NCBI GenBank assembly: GCA_023667765.1
Contig: JAMOZS010000022.1
Coordinates: forward strand, 1 to 40,197
Origin: Roseburia sp.
Lineage (GTDB): Bacteria > Bacillota > Clostridia > Lachnospirales > Lachnospiraceae
Reading direction: 5' to 3'
DNA length: 40,197 nt
Positions 1 to 7,424 of the stretch are shown piece by piece; the stretch's first letter is position 1; each line of letters begins with the position of its first letter. The position numbers were made by a program, and so were the translations under genes. Below the pieces are notes generated by a model. The model was not told the DNA's origin. It was given only the letters and a program-made list of their open reading frames with translations, and did no database searches.

Positions 1-8
1 TACCACAC

Positions 9-55
9 TTTGGGACATTTTCATTTGTGGTCTACTGAGACATTATCATAAATGG
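9..55. repeat. Two imperfect 22-bp direct repeats, possible IS end
   Basis: Positions 9-30 and 34-55 align at 15 of 22 bases and share the core GACATT-T/A-TCAT followed by TGG. Short tandem repeats of this kind occur at the ends of some insertion sequences, for example the transposase-binding repeats of IS21-type elements. No transposase is inside the window, so the identification is inference. They lie about 35 bp upstream of the abiE promoter and may mark the left edge of an acquired segment. Confidence 0.35.
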
Positions 56-89
56 CTTATATAATACTTAGACAAATGTCTTTAGCGTG

Positions 90-118
90 TTGACAAAAAT
101 AAAAATATCAAGTATGAT
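90..118 (+). promoter_or_regulatory. Consensus sigma-A promoter of the abiEi-abiEii operon
   Basis: A perfect -35 TTGACA lies at 90-95 and TATGAT at 113-118, separated by 17 bp. The ATG of abiEi follows at 148 after an AGGAGG ribosome site. The -10 element sits inside a palindrome annotated separately, so binding there would block the polymerase. Confidence 0.85.
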
Positions 119-123
119 ATTTT
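102..123. promoter_or_regulatory. Palindromic operator over the -10 box of abiE
   Basis: The arms AAAATATCA (102-110) and TGATATTTT (115-123) are perfect 9-bp inverted repeats around AGTA. The palindrome covers the -10 hexamer. AbiEi antitoxins are known to autorepress by binding inverted repeats in their own promoter, so this is the natural AbiEi site. The assignment is inference from position and family. Confidence 0.6.
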
Positions 124-147
124 GCGAAATGTAAAGGAGGTGCTGTA

Positions 148-741
148 ATGGATTATATACACGAAATGAGAAAAATTGCCAAAGAAAACGGTGGCATTAT
201 TGATAATAAAAGTGCAGCTTCAGCAGGTATTTCTCGTGCTATGCTTTCAAAATTGTGTAAAGAAAACAAAATACAGCGCCTAATGCGAGGTCAGTATATT
301 TTTGCTGATGATATACAGGATGAACTTTTGTCGATAGAACTTCGCTCTAATCAACTAATCTTTTCGCATGAAACGTCACTTTTTCTTCACGGAATTTCTG
401 ATCGAATACCGTTTGAACATTCCGTAACAGCTCCTTCCGATAAAGTGCCGTCAAAAGTAATTCAACAGGATTGTAAAATTTATTATATCAAACCCGAATT
501 ATTTGAACTTGGAAAAATTAAACTTACTACACAATTTGGAAATGAAGTAACCGGTTACGATTTAGAACGAACAATTTGTGATGTGATTCGCAGCCGTAAT
601 AAAGTCGGAAGTGAAACTTTTCTTGCCGCACTGAAAATGTATGCGGCTGATTCAAGAAAAGATCTTAATAAGCTAAACAGCTATGCAAAAGAAATGAAAA
701 TCGCAGGTATAGTCAGGAAATATATGGAGGTGCTTTTATGA
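148..741 (+). CDS. abiEi: Type IV toxin-antitoxin antitoxin, AbiEi family
   Basis: This 197-aa protein is the antitoxin and transcriptional repressor half of an AbiE pair. Residues 1 to about 60 form the expected N-terminal winged helix (alanine-rich stretch, then ISRAMLSKLCKEN), followed by QYIFADD and the ELRSNQLIFSHETSLFLHGI segment typical of AbiEi proteins. The C-terminal half carries the YDLERTICDVIR motif of the family. The start at 148 is set by AGGAGG about 8 bp upstream. The stop overlaps the toxin start in an ATGA, which indicates translational coupling. Known members neutralise AbiEii without a stable complex and repress their own operon, which fits the palindrome over the promoter. 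Recognition is from motifs, length and the toxin neighbour. Confidence 0.9.
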   Translation: MDYIHEMRKIAKENGGIIDNKSAASAGISRAMLSKLCKENKIQRLMRGQYIFADDIQDELLSIELRSNQLIFSHETSLFLHGISDRIPFEHSVTAPSDKVPSKVIQQDCKIYYIKPELFELGKIKLTTQFGNEVTGYDLERTICDVIRSRNKVGSETFLAALKMYAADSRKDLNKLNSYAKEMKIAGIVRKYMEVLL

Positions 742-1559
742 ACAATGCAATGAGTCTAAAAGCTAAGATACGCAATATTGCCAAAGATAAAAATATCCCT
801 GCTCAAGTTATACTTCAAAATTATATGTTTGAGCGACTTCTCATCCGACTTTCAAGGTCTGAATATAAAAATAAATTTGTTTTAAAAGGCGGGATGCTTG
901 TCGCTGCAATCGTTGGGCTTGATAACCGGGCGACTATGGATTTAGATGCTACCTTGAAAAATTTGCCCCTTACACCCGAAGCTATTGAAGACGTCTTACG
1001 GAAGATTATCGCTGTCGATGGTGAAGATGATGTTGAGTTTTCGTATATTTCCATAGTACCTATCCGTGAAGATGATATTTATGGTGGATACCGTGTAATG
1101 CTAAATGCCAGATACGATACGATTGTCACACCGCTGTCCATTGATATTTCTACAGGAGATGCTATTACGCCCAATCCGGTTAAGTTTATATTTAGTGAGA
1201 TTTTCGACAGCACAAAATCTTTTGATTTATGGGCCTATAATATTGAAACTGTTATGGCGGAAAAAGTTGAGACAATTCTTCGCCGTAGCGTATTTAATAC
1301 CCGTCCAAGAGATTTTTATGATGTCTATATTCTTGCGACAACTCAGAAATTTGCTAAAAAACTATTTCTTGAAGCAATAGCTGCAACAGCAAAACACAGA
1401 GGAACAGAAGCGCAAATAGCGGATGTAAGTAACATTATCAAAAATATATCCGAAAGCAAAGAACTTCATGATATGTGGAATAAATATCGCCGGCAATTTT
1501 CCTATGCAAAAGATATTGAATTTGACGATATTGTATCAGAACTATTGAAGTTGATGTAA
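738..1559 (+). CDS. abiEii: Type IV toxin, AbiEii/AbiGii nucleotidyltransferase
   Basis: This 273-aa protein is a DNA polymerase beta-type nucleotidyltransferase toxin, a family that causes growth arrest or abortive infection and includes members that modify tRNA 3' ends. The catalytic parts are present: GG at residues 51-52, then the metal-binding pair in MDLD (Asp68 and Asp70), Lys176 in AEKVET and Asp192 in RPRDFYDVY, which match the four conserved family motifs. The toxin therefore looks intact. The gene overlaps abiEi by 4 bp (ATGA) and has GGAGG upstream of its ATG. The AT-rich composition and the TnpV stub just downstream suggest horizontal acquisition. Confidence 0.9.
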   Translation: MNNAMSLKAKIRNIAKDKNIPAQVILQNYMFERLLIRLSRSEYKNKFVLKGGMLVAAIVGLDNRATMDLDATLKNLPLTPEAIEDVLRKIIAVDGEDDVEFSYISIVPIREDDIYGGYRVMLNARYDTIVTPLSIDISTGDAITPNPVKFIFSEIFDSTKSFDLWAYNIETVMAEKVETILRRSVFNTRPRDFYDVYILATTQKFAKKLFLEAIAATAKHRGTEAQIADVSNIIKNISESKELHDMWNKYRRQFSYAKDIEFDDIVSELLKLM

Positions 1560-1603
1560 CTGTCAGGAGGAAACGAGAACTATTCTCCCTGCCGCCGCTG
1601 GTT

Positions 1604-1750
1604 CTATGCAAAAATTAACTCACCATTTATGATTTCATTTGCTCTGCTTTGGATACGATTCATCCTCCCTATCCATTTAATTGGATTTTCCACTTTGAGT
1701 TTTTCAGTTATGCATTCTCTTTCGGCAAGCTGTTTTACCAGTCGAGAAAA
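1604..1750 (-). pseudogene. tnpV: C-terminal remnant of TnpV transposon protein
   Basis: The minus strand encodes 48 codons that begin directly after an in-frame stop (1751-1753) and end at the natural stop 1604-1606. The residues, with FSRLVKQLAERE, ITEKLKVENPIKWIG and ANEIINGELIFA, resemble from memory the C-terminus of TnpV, a small protein carried by Tn4451-like and other clostridial mobilisable elements. The N-terminal half is missing and there is no start codon, so it is debris. It supports the view that the abiE pair was delivered by a mobile element. The family call comes from pattern memory and was not searched. Confidence 0.65.
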
Positions 1751-1790
1751 TTAAGGGGAACCGGAATACATTGTTTGGTTTCCTCCAGAA

Positions 1791-2792
1791 TCAATTCGTA
1801 AGAGCTTTTTGAAAATGTTGGTAGTCTTTAGAGGAGTTCCAGTTACCGCCCCAAGTAAACCCATGTTCCTTAAACAGCTTATAGCACAGGTCATTTTCGT
1901 CAATTTTATAGGGAAAGGAGGCGGAGCGGTCGGCATAGTTGATAGCCGCTACGGGGGATATTTTTTCGCTTCCGTCCGCTTCATAGGTTACATAAGGGTT
2001 ATAGAAGGGATTGATGTCAATGGCCAGTCCATAGGCATGTTTGGAGAGGCGGGTGCTGTTATCCACATTGCGGTAGTTAAAGCAGGAGGTGTTGTTGTCC
2101 TCCATGGAGGCGGTGTCATCCCCGTCATATTCGTCAATCAGCCGTACCTTTTCCAACTGATATTCGTTTGCATACAGCTCGTAAAAAATTTCTGTTAAAT
2201 CCTGTGCAATGGCTCGATTGCAGATAAGCTCTCCTTCTGCCGGATTTCCTTCAAAATCATAATGCAGAATATGCACATAAGAAAGCTCATCAAGGGAAAT
2301 CACCGGTTCTTCGGCGGCCTCACCGGTATTCGGATAAGAAACACCTGTAATATATCGTCTTAAATTGTCAGAAAGGGGCTCATAGTAAAAGGAGGGCTGA
2401 CAGGTAACGCGGTTTTCCTCCTGGCTTGCGCCGTTTAAGGAGGCGCCGATAAGCCCGGAAGCCTCGGTTTCGCCGTCCGAAGGCTGCAAGTTTTCCGTCG
2501 TTTTGTCGGCGTCTATCGTTTCATCCGAGATAGTCCCCTCTGAAAAATCTTCTTCCGGTCCGCCGTCGTTCTCCGGATTTATTGGAATAGTATCCGCCTC
2601 CGAATCATTACCCTCCGGAGGAAGCTCCTGAAGCTGTGTATCCAGCGGCTTATTGAGTTCCGGGTTTTGAGCGGCATATTCAGACAGGCTCAGGGAATTC
2701 CTCTGGGTAAAGAAGCGAAAGGCAATGACAAACAGCAATATGCCCAGCAGCGTTAATCCCATTTTTATTATTTTTTCTTTATCTATATTCAT
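1791..2792 (-). CDS. Membrane-anchored M15 family D,D-carboxypeptidase/endopeptidase
   Basis: This 333-aa protein has a short cytoplasmic N-terminus, a single hydrophobic anchor (MGLTLLGILLFVIAFRF, about residues 10-27), a low-complexity acidic linker to about residue 120, and a C-terminal peptidase domain. The zinc site of family M15 (VanY/CwlK type) is visible: the SxHxxGxAxD pattern in SKHAYGLAIDINPF and the distal His in DYQHFQ near the C-terminus. It should cleave peptide stems of peptidoglycan outside the membrane. I place the start at 2792 because AGGAG lies 4 bp upstream. An upstream in-frame ATG at 2813 has no ribosome site. The leader is tandemly duplicated (separate entry). The exact bond cleaved cannot be read from sequence. 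Confidence 0.85.
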   Translation of the reverse strand: MNIDKEKIIKMGLTLLGILLFVIAFRFFTQRNSLSLSEYAAQNPELNKPLDTQLQELPPEGNDSEADTIPINPENDGGPEEDFSEGTISDETIDADKTTENLQPSDGETEASGLIGASLNGASQEENRVTCQPSFYYEPLSDNLRRYITGVSYPNTGEAAEEPVISLDELSYVHILHYDFEGNPAEGELICNRAIAQDLTEIFYELYANEYQLEKVRLIDEYDGDDTASMEDNNTSCFNYRNVDNSTRLSKHAYGLAIDINPFYNPYVTYEADGSEKISPVAAINYADRSASFPYKIDENDLCYKLFKEHGFTWGGNWNSSKDYQHFQKALTN

Positions 2793-2917
2793 TGTGCTCC
2801 TATCTGTGCGCAACGGCGCACATAAAAATCAGGGAGGTTGAAAATTTTTTCAACATGTGCTCCTATCTGTGCGCAACGGCGCACATAAAAATCAGGGAGG
2901 TTGAAAATTTTTTCAAC
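2793..2917. repeat. 62-bp tandem duplication in the M15 gene leader
   Basis: Two identical copies occupy 2793-2854 and 2856-2917, with one base between them (period 63). Each copy contains two perfect inverted repeats: TGTGCGC-AACG-GCGCACA and GTTGAAAA-TT-TTTTCAAC. Read on the minus strand, each copy also ends in an AGGAG ribosome site. The duplication therefore doubles two hairpins and the ribosome site ahead of the peptidase gene. Perfect identity suggests a recent event. Confidence 0.9.
2800..2856 (-). CDS. Possible 18-codon upstream ORF created by the duplication
   Basis: On the minus strand the upstream repeat copy supplies AGGAG and, 3 bp later, an ATG that opens an 18-codon frame (MLKKFSTSLIFMCAVAHR). 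It ends in a TAG that directly abuts the AGGAG of the peptidase gene. Ribosomes finishing this mini-ORF would be placed on the peptidase start. It may be an accident of the duplication. No homology supports it, so it is listed as a possible leader cistron only. Confidence 0.3.
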   Translation of the reverse strand: MLKKFSTSLIFMCAVAHR

Positions 2918-2951
2918 TATAGAATAGCATGGAAACTCTTATTTGAAAAGG

Positions 2952-2980
2952 TTGTAATTCCCTGTTTAATTTAGTACAAT
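2952..2980 (+). promoter_or_regulatory. Probable promoter of the ecfA1-ecfA2-ecfT-truA operon
   Basis: TTGTAA at 2952-2957 and TACAAT at 2975-2980 are separated by 17 bp, about 50 bp upstream of the preferred ecfA1 start. There is no T-box or other riboswitch-like leader in the short 5' region. Confidence 0.65.
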
Positions 2981-3031
2981 AGAAAACATGCAGGAAAATG
3001 TAAGGTTTGTATGCAAAGGAAGCGTGGCGTT

Positions 3032-3895
3032 ATGAGTATTATCAAAGTAAAGGAACTTGTATATGATTATATCAGACGGGACGAGGATGGTAATGTGGAA
3101 GGTCTTACCACTGCGGTGGACAAGGTCTCTCTGAAAATCAGGGAGGGTGATTTTATTGCCATTTTAGGTCATAACGGTTCCGGTAAGTCCACGCTTGCAA
3201 AGCATATGAATGCGATTTTGAGCCCTACGGAGGGAACGGTCTGGGTAGACGGTATGGATACGCTGGACGAGGACAAGGTCTGGCAGATTCGTCAGACGGC
3301 CGGCATGGTATTTCAGAATCCTGATAATCAGATTATTGGTCAGGTGGTGGAGGAGGACGTTGGATTCGGGCCGGAAAATATGGGGATTCCCACGAAGGAA
3401 ATCTGGGAGCGCGTAGAAGAGAGTTTGAGGGCGGTAGGAATGTACGAGTTCCGGAAGGCCTCGCCGAACAGGCTGTCGGGAGGGCAGAAGCAGAGAGTAT
3501 CCATAGCCGGGGTTCTGGCCATGCATCCCAAATGCATCGTGTTGGACGAGCCTACCGCTATGTTGGATCCAAACGGACGTAAGGAGGTCATTCGGGCTGT
3601 AAGGGGCTTGAATCAGGTTGAGGGCGTGACCGTTATACTGATTACGCATTATATGGAGGAAATCATTCACGCGGATAAGGTGTTTGTTATGGACCAGGGG
3701 AAAATTGCCATGGAGGGTACGCCCCGGGAGATTTTCTCCCAGGTGGAGCGTTTAAAGGAGCTTCGGCTGGATGTGCCCCAGGTGACAATGCTTGCCTATG
3801 AGCTGCAAAAAAGGGGGCTTGCGCTTCCTGACGGGATACTGACACAGGAGGAGCTGATAGAGGCGCTGCCCGGCTGTCAGGGGCAGTATCGGTAA
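3032..3895 (+). CDS. ecfA1: ECF transporter ATPase A1
   Basis: This is the first of two ATPases that energise energy-coupling-factor importers of vitamins and micronutrients, acting at the cytoplasmic face of the membrane. It is 287 aa from the ATG at 3032. That start is preferred over the in-frame ATG at 3011 because AAGGAAG lies about 9 bp upstream and family members begin with MSIIKV. Visible motifs are Walker [10 protein letters not shown] (residues 46-54), the Q-loop in MVFQNPDNQ, the signature LSGGQ (148-152), Walker B CIVLDEP (168-174) and the H-loop in LITHYMEE. It sits 32 bp before ecfA2 and is co-directional with ecfT and truA. No S component is nearby, so the module probably serves scattered S proteins (group II ECF). 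Confidence 0.96.
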   Translation: MSIIKVKELVYDYIRRDEDGNVEGLTTAVDKVSLKIREGDFIAILGHNGSGKSTLAKHMNAILSPTEGTVWVDGMDTLDEDKVWQIRQTAGMVFQNPDNQIIGQVVEEDVGFGPENMGIPTKEIWERVEESLRAVGMYEFRKASPNRLSGGQKQRVSIAGVLAMHPKCIVLDEPTAMLDPNGRKEVIRAVRGLNQVEGVTVILITHYMEEIIHADKVFVMDQGKIAMEGTPREIFSQVERLKELRLDVPQVTMLAYELQKRGLALPDGILTQEELIEALPGCQGQYR

Positions 3896-3927
3896 GGCTC
3901 GATGAAATTATAGGAAGGATGATAAGG

Positions 3928-4779
3928 ATGTCCATCATATTAAATCATATTAGCTATCAGTATACGGATAACAGTGCGGTATCCCGTAAAGCGCTGTCGG
4001 ATATCAGTTTCACGATACCGGATGGGCAGTTTATAGGGATTATCGGACATACAGGCTCCGGGAAATCCACTTTGATGCAGCATTTAAACGGGCTGCTTCG
4101 GGCTACCGAGGGTGAGATTTATTTTAATGGCGAGGATATTTACGCCAGAGATTTTGATATGAAAAAGCTGCGGAGTAAAGTGGGACTGGTGTTCCAGTAC
4201 CCTGAGCATCAGCTCTTTGAGATAGATGTCTTTACGGATGTGTGCTTTGGGCCTAAGAATCTGGGCCTGAGTAAAAAGGAAACGGAGCTGCGGGCCTATG
4301 AGGCGCTTCGAAATGTGGGACTGCCAAAGGAGCTTTTTTACCAGTCGCCCTTTGAGCTTTCGGGAGGGCAAAAGCGCCGGGTGGCTATAGCCGGAGTACT
4401 GGCTATGAAGCCGGAGGTTCTTATACTGGATGAGCCTACGGCCGGTCTGGACCCTAAGGGAAGAGATGAGCTTTTACAGCAGGTGAAGCGTCTGCAGCAG
4501 GAGACAGGGCTTACGATTTTGCTGGTCTCTCACAGCATGGAGGATGTGGCGGAATATGTGGAGCGCATTATTGTGATGAAGGAAGGCAGTATTCTGTATG
4601 ATGATGTTCCCAAAGAGGTATTTAAGCATTATAAGGAGCTGGAGGAAGTGGGGTTGGCGGCGCCGCAGGTCACTTATATTATGCAGGCGCTGAAGGGTAA
4701 GGGGCTCCCGGTAAATACGGATGTGACAACAATTGAAGAGGCGGCAGAGGAAATCCTGCGGGTTTATCCCCGGGGATAG
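3928..4779 (+). CDS. ecfA2: ECF transporter ATPase A2
   Basis: This 283-aa protein is the second ATPase of the ECF module and forms a heterodimer with EcfA1. It carries Walker A GHTGSGKST, the Q-loop in LVFQYPEHQLFE, signature LSGGQKRR, Walker B LILDEPTAGLDP and the H-loop in VSHSMEDV. QYPEHQLFE is characteristic of EcfA2 rather than EcfA1, whose Q-loop reads QNPDNQ. The start at 3928 uses AGGAAGG (3912-3918) with 9 bp spacing. An in-frame ATG at 3919 is immediately adjacent to that site and is less likely. It lies between ecfA1 and ecfT in the usual Firmicutes order. Confidence 0.96.
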   Translation: MSIILNHISYQYTDNSAVSRKALSDISFTIPDGQFIGIIGHTGSGKSTLMQHLNGLLRATEGEIYFNGEDIYARDFDMKKLRSKVGLVFQYPEHQLFEIDVFTDVCFGPKNLGLSKKETELRAYEALRNVGLPKELFYQSPFELSGGQKRRVAIAGVLAMKPEVLILDEPTAGLDPKGRDELLQQVKRLQQETGLTILLVSHSMEDVAEYVERIIVMKEGSILYDDVPKEVFKHYKELEEVGLAAPQVTYIMQALKGKGLPVNTDVTTIEEAAEEILRVYPRG

Positions 4780-4832
4780 TCTGGCCTGTGCGCAGGGCCC
4801 CGGTCAGGCTGAACCGTCAGGGCAGCGCGGGA

Positions 4833-5657
4833 ATGGTGAAGAGAATGATTAGAGATATTACATTGGGTCAATATTATCAGACGGAATCGGTGATACATAA
4901 GCTGGATCCCAGGGTAAAGCTGGGAGGGACACTTTTGTTTATTATATCCCTGTTTTGTTACAAAAATTTCCTGGGGTATGGGGTGGCAATCTTGTTTTTG
5001 GCAGCTGTGATAAAGCTGTCCCGGGTGCCTTTTCGGTTTATGGTGAGGGGAATGAAGGCGATTTTGTTTCTGCTGATTATAACGGTTATTTTCAATCTTT
5101 TCCTGATACCGGGTACGGCGGTGGTATCCTTTTGGAAACTGACCATTACGCTGGAGGGTATTCGGACGGCTTTTTCCATGGCTTTGCGTCTGACGCTCCT
5201 GATTATCGGCTCTTCACTGATGACATTGACCACTACGCCCAACAACCTGACAGACGGCATGGAAAAGATGCTTCGCTTTCTGCGCGTCTTTAAGGTGCCG
5301 GTACATGAGGTGGCGATGATGATGTCCATTGCGCTGCGCTTTATTCCTATTTTGCTGGAGGAGACGGATAAGATTATGAAGGCTCAGATTGCCAGAGGCG
5401 CGGACTTTGAGAGCGGAAATCTGTTAAAGCGGGCGAAGGCGCTGGTGCCCTTGCTGGTGCCGCTGTTTATATCTGCCTTCCGCAGGGCGAATGACTTGGC
5501 CATGGCTATGGAGGCGCGCTGCTACAGAGGCGGAGAAGGGCGGACGAAAATGAAGCCCCTGATATACCGGCCCAGGGATTATATTGCCTATTTATGTCTG
5601 GCGCTTTATCTGGTAATCAGTATTGTGGTGGGGCGGTTAAACTGGTTTGTGATTTAG
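4833..5657 (+). CDS. ecfT: ECF transporter transmembrane component T
   Basis: EcfT is the membrane scaffold linking the two ATPases to interchangeable substrate-binding S components. The protein has several hydrophobic segments between about residues 30 and 130 and a last one at the C-terminus (YIAYLCLALYLVISIVVG). The two short coupling motifs that grip the ATPases are present: ARG in QIARGADFESG and the related RCYRG in AMEARCYRGGEG. The frame opens at a GTG at 4788, but the family begins at MIRDITLGQYY, so the start is 4833 or 4845. Neither has a strong ribosome site, and coupling to ecfA2 is likely. Length and position are typical. Confidence 0.93.
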   Translation: MVKRMIRDITLGQYYQTESVIHKLDPRVKLGGTLLFIISLFCYKNFLGYGVAILFLAAVIKLSRVPFRFMVRGMKAILFLLIITVIFNLFLIPGTAVVSFWKLTITLEGIRTAFSMALRLTLLIIGSSLMTLTTTPNNLTDGMEKMLRFLRVFKVPVHEVAMMMSIALRFIPILLEETDKIMKAQIARGADFESGNLLKRAKALVPLLVPLFISAFRRANDLAMAMEARCYRGGEGRTKMKPLIYRPRDYIAYLCLALYLVISIVVGRLNWFVI

Positions 5658-5727
5658 CGGTCTGCGACGGGAAACGCTTTGTGATATTATTTCGGGGGAT
5701 ATGTTTGCAACATGCAGGGAGGCTGCG

Positions 5728-6531
5728 ATGGAAAACAGAGAAGGAAAGCGGGTGTGTCTGACGGTAGCTTATGACGGCACCAATTATCATGGCTGGCAGA
5801 TACAGAATAACGCTGTTACCATAGAGGGTGAACTGAACAGATGTCTCTGTGGACTGCTGGGAGAGGAGATTGCGGTTATCGGCGCAAGCCGTACAGATGC
5901 GGGAGTGCATGCGTTGTGTAATATGGCGGTTTTTGATACGACAAGCCCCATGCCGGCGGATAAAATCTCCTATGCGTTGAATCAGAGGCTTCCGGAGGAT
6001 ATCCGCATCCAAAAATCGCAACAGGTGGCTTCGGATTGGCATCCCCGGCACTGTGAGAGTAGAAAGACTTATGAATATCGCATTTATCGGGGAAGCTTCC
6101 CGATGCCCGTAAGGCGTTTATATACATTGTTTACTTATGCCGCTCTGGATGTGGAGCGTATGAGGCAGGCCGCCGGATATCTGGTGGGGGAGCATGATTT
6201 TAAGAGCTTTTGCCAGACAGGGGCTCAGGTGGAGAGTACCGTGCGCACTCTTTACCGGGTGCAGCTGGAGGAAGAGGGAGCGGAGCTTGTTATCCGGGTA
6301 ACCGGGAACGGTTTCCTATATAATATGGTAAGGATTATTGTGGGGACGCTGATAGAGGTAGGCTGCGGCAGGAGAGCGCCTCAGGATATGCCAAAGATAC
6401 TTGAGGCCAGGGATAGAGCCGCCGCAGGCCCTACAGCGCCGGCCCATGGCCTTATGCTGGTAAAATATGAAGTCCTGTCGGACGGGATGGAAACGGATGT
6501 GGATTTTGACAGAGTAAAGGAGGAGAAGTGA
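5728..6531 (+). CDS. truA: tRNA pseudouridine(38-40) synthase TruA
   Basis: TruA converts uridines 38, 39 and 40 of the tRNA anticodon stem to pseudouridine. The 267-aa product shows the family opening TVAYDGTNYHGWQ, the catalytic motif ASRTDAGVHA with nucleophile Asp57, and the C-terminal GNGFLYNMVRIIVGTL. The start at 5728 is set by AGGGAGG 5 bp upstream, not the in-frame ATG at 5701. It follows ecfT by 70 bp and its TGA overlaps the next ATG (TGATG), so it is cotranscribed with the oxidase-like gene downstream. In many Firmicutes truA is followed directly by rplM-rpsI. Here four genes intervene. Confidence 0.96.
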   Translation: MENREGKRVCLTVAYDGTNYHGWQIQNNAVTIEGELNRCLCGLLGEEIAVIGASRTDAGVHALCNMAVFDTTSPMPADKISYALNQRLPEDIRIQKSQQVASDWHPRHCESRKTYEYRIYRGSFPMPVRRLYTLFTYAALDVERMRQAAGYLVGEHDFKSFCQTGAQVESTVRTLYRVQLEEEGAELVIRVTGNGFLYNMVRIIVGTLIEVGCGRRAPQDMPKILEARDRAAAGPTAPAHGLMLVKYEVLSDGMETDVDFDRVKEEK

Positions 6532-7412
6532 TGGCAAAGGATTCGAATCAGATAACAAGAGACTACTTTGAAAGCCTTCTGGTGGAGATGCGTCATATTG
6601 ACGCGGTTAAGCCGGATAGCGCTGTAACCCTGTTTGGCGAAACATTCCAAATGCCTGTTGCCACGGCGGCCCTGTCTCATTTGAACAATACCTGTGAGGA
6701 AGGGATGGCAAAGATGGCGGAGGGAGCCCGGCTTGCGGGGGCTCTGTGTTTTTCGGGCATGGGCGAGCGGCAGGAGCTGGCGGATATGTGTGCCACTGGT
6801 GCGAGAGTTATCAAGATTATCAAGCCCCATGCAGACAATGCCCTGGTGTTTGCCAAAATCAGAGAGGCAGAGGAAGCAGGAGCCTTTGGGATTGGCATGG
6901 ATATCGACCATGCCTTTAACGGGCAGGGGGAATATGATTGTGTCTGCGGCCTGCCTATGGAGCCAAAGTCTTTAGAGGAGCTGAGAAGCTTTATACAGGC
7001 TTCAAAGCTGCCCTTTATCATCAAGGGAGTGCTGAGTGTGTCGGACGCCGCAAAAGCGTTGGAGGCGGGAGCCGCCGGCATTATCGTATCGCATCATCAC
7101 GGCATACTGGATTATGCAGTACCGCCGCTGCTGGCGCTGCCGGAGATTGTCAGGGAAGTGAAGGGGAGAATTCCCATATTTGTGGACTGTTGTGTGGAAA
7201 GCGGAATGGATGTCTTTAAGGCATTGGCATTAGGGGCAGATGCCGTCTGCGTGGGAAGGGCCATCATGGGGCCTCTTAAGGAGCAGGGGGCTTTGGGAGT
7301 CTGTGATAAGCTTGTACAGATGGCGCAGGAGCTTCGCGGAGTGATGGCCAGAACCGGTTTTGCCTCACCTGGACAGATAGAAAGCTCTGTGCTTTGGAAG
7401 CGAAATTTTTAA
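6531..7412 (+). CDS. FMN-dependent alpha-hydroxy-acid oxidase/dehydrogenase homologue (atypical)
   Basis: This 293-aa TIM-barrel protein belongs to the lactate/glycolate oxidase superfamily. It shows FIIKGVLSVSDAAKALEAGA, IIVSHHHGILD (185-194), a DVFKALALGADAVCVGRAIM tail and the LPEIV motif. It is shorter than usual (about 350 aa) and departs from the canonical active site. The SNHGGRQLD segment reads SHHHG-ILD, without the substrate-carboxylate arginine, and the FMN-phosphate motif DGGVRRG reads DCCVESG (219-225). The substrate is therefore unclear, and it may be a distinct oxidoreductase. GGAGG precedes the ATG, which overlaps the truA stop. The next gene starts 12 bp later, so the two probably act together. 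Confidence 0.75.
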   Translation: MAKDSNQITRDYFESLLVEMRHIDAVKPDSAVTLFGETFQMPVATAALSHLNNTCEEGMAKMAEGARLAGALCFSGMGERQELADMCATGARVIKIIKPHADNALVFAKIREAEEAGAFGIGMDIDHAFNGQGEYDCVCGLPMEPKSLEELRSFIQASKLPFIIKGVLSVSDAAKALEAGAAGIIVSHHHGILDYAVPPLLALPEIVREVKGRIPIFVDCCVESGMDVFKALALGADAVCVGRAIMGPLKEQGALGVCDKLVQMAQELRGVMARTGFASPGQIESSVLWKRNF

Positions 7413-7424
7413 GGAGGATATGGG

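Noticed and set aside
2792-2974. 60-codon plus-strand ORF with repeated residues
   Set aside because: The repetition comes only from the 62-bp leader duplication; it has no ribosome site and is antisense to the peptidase leader.
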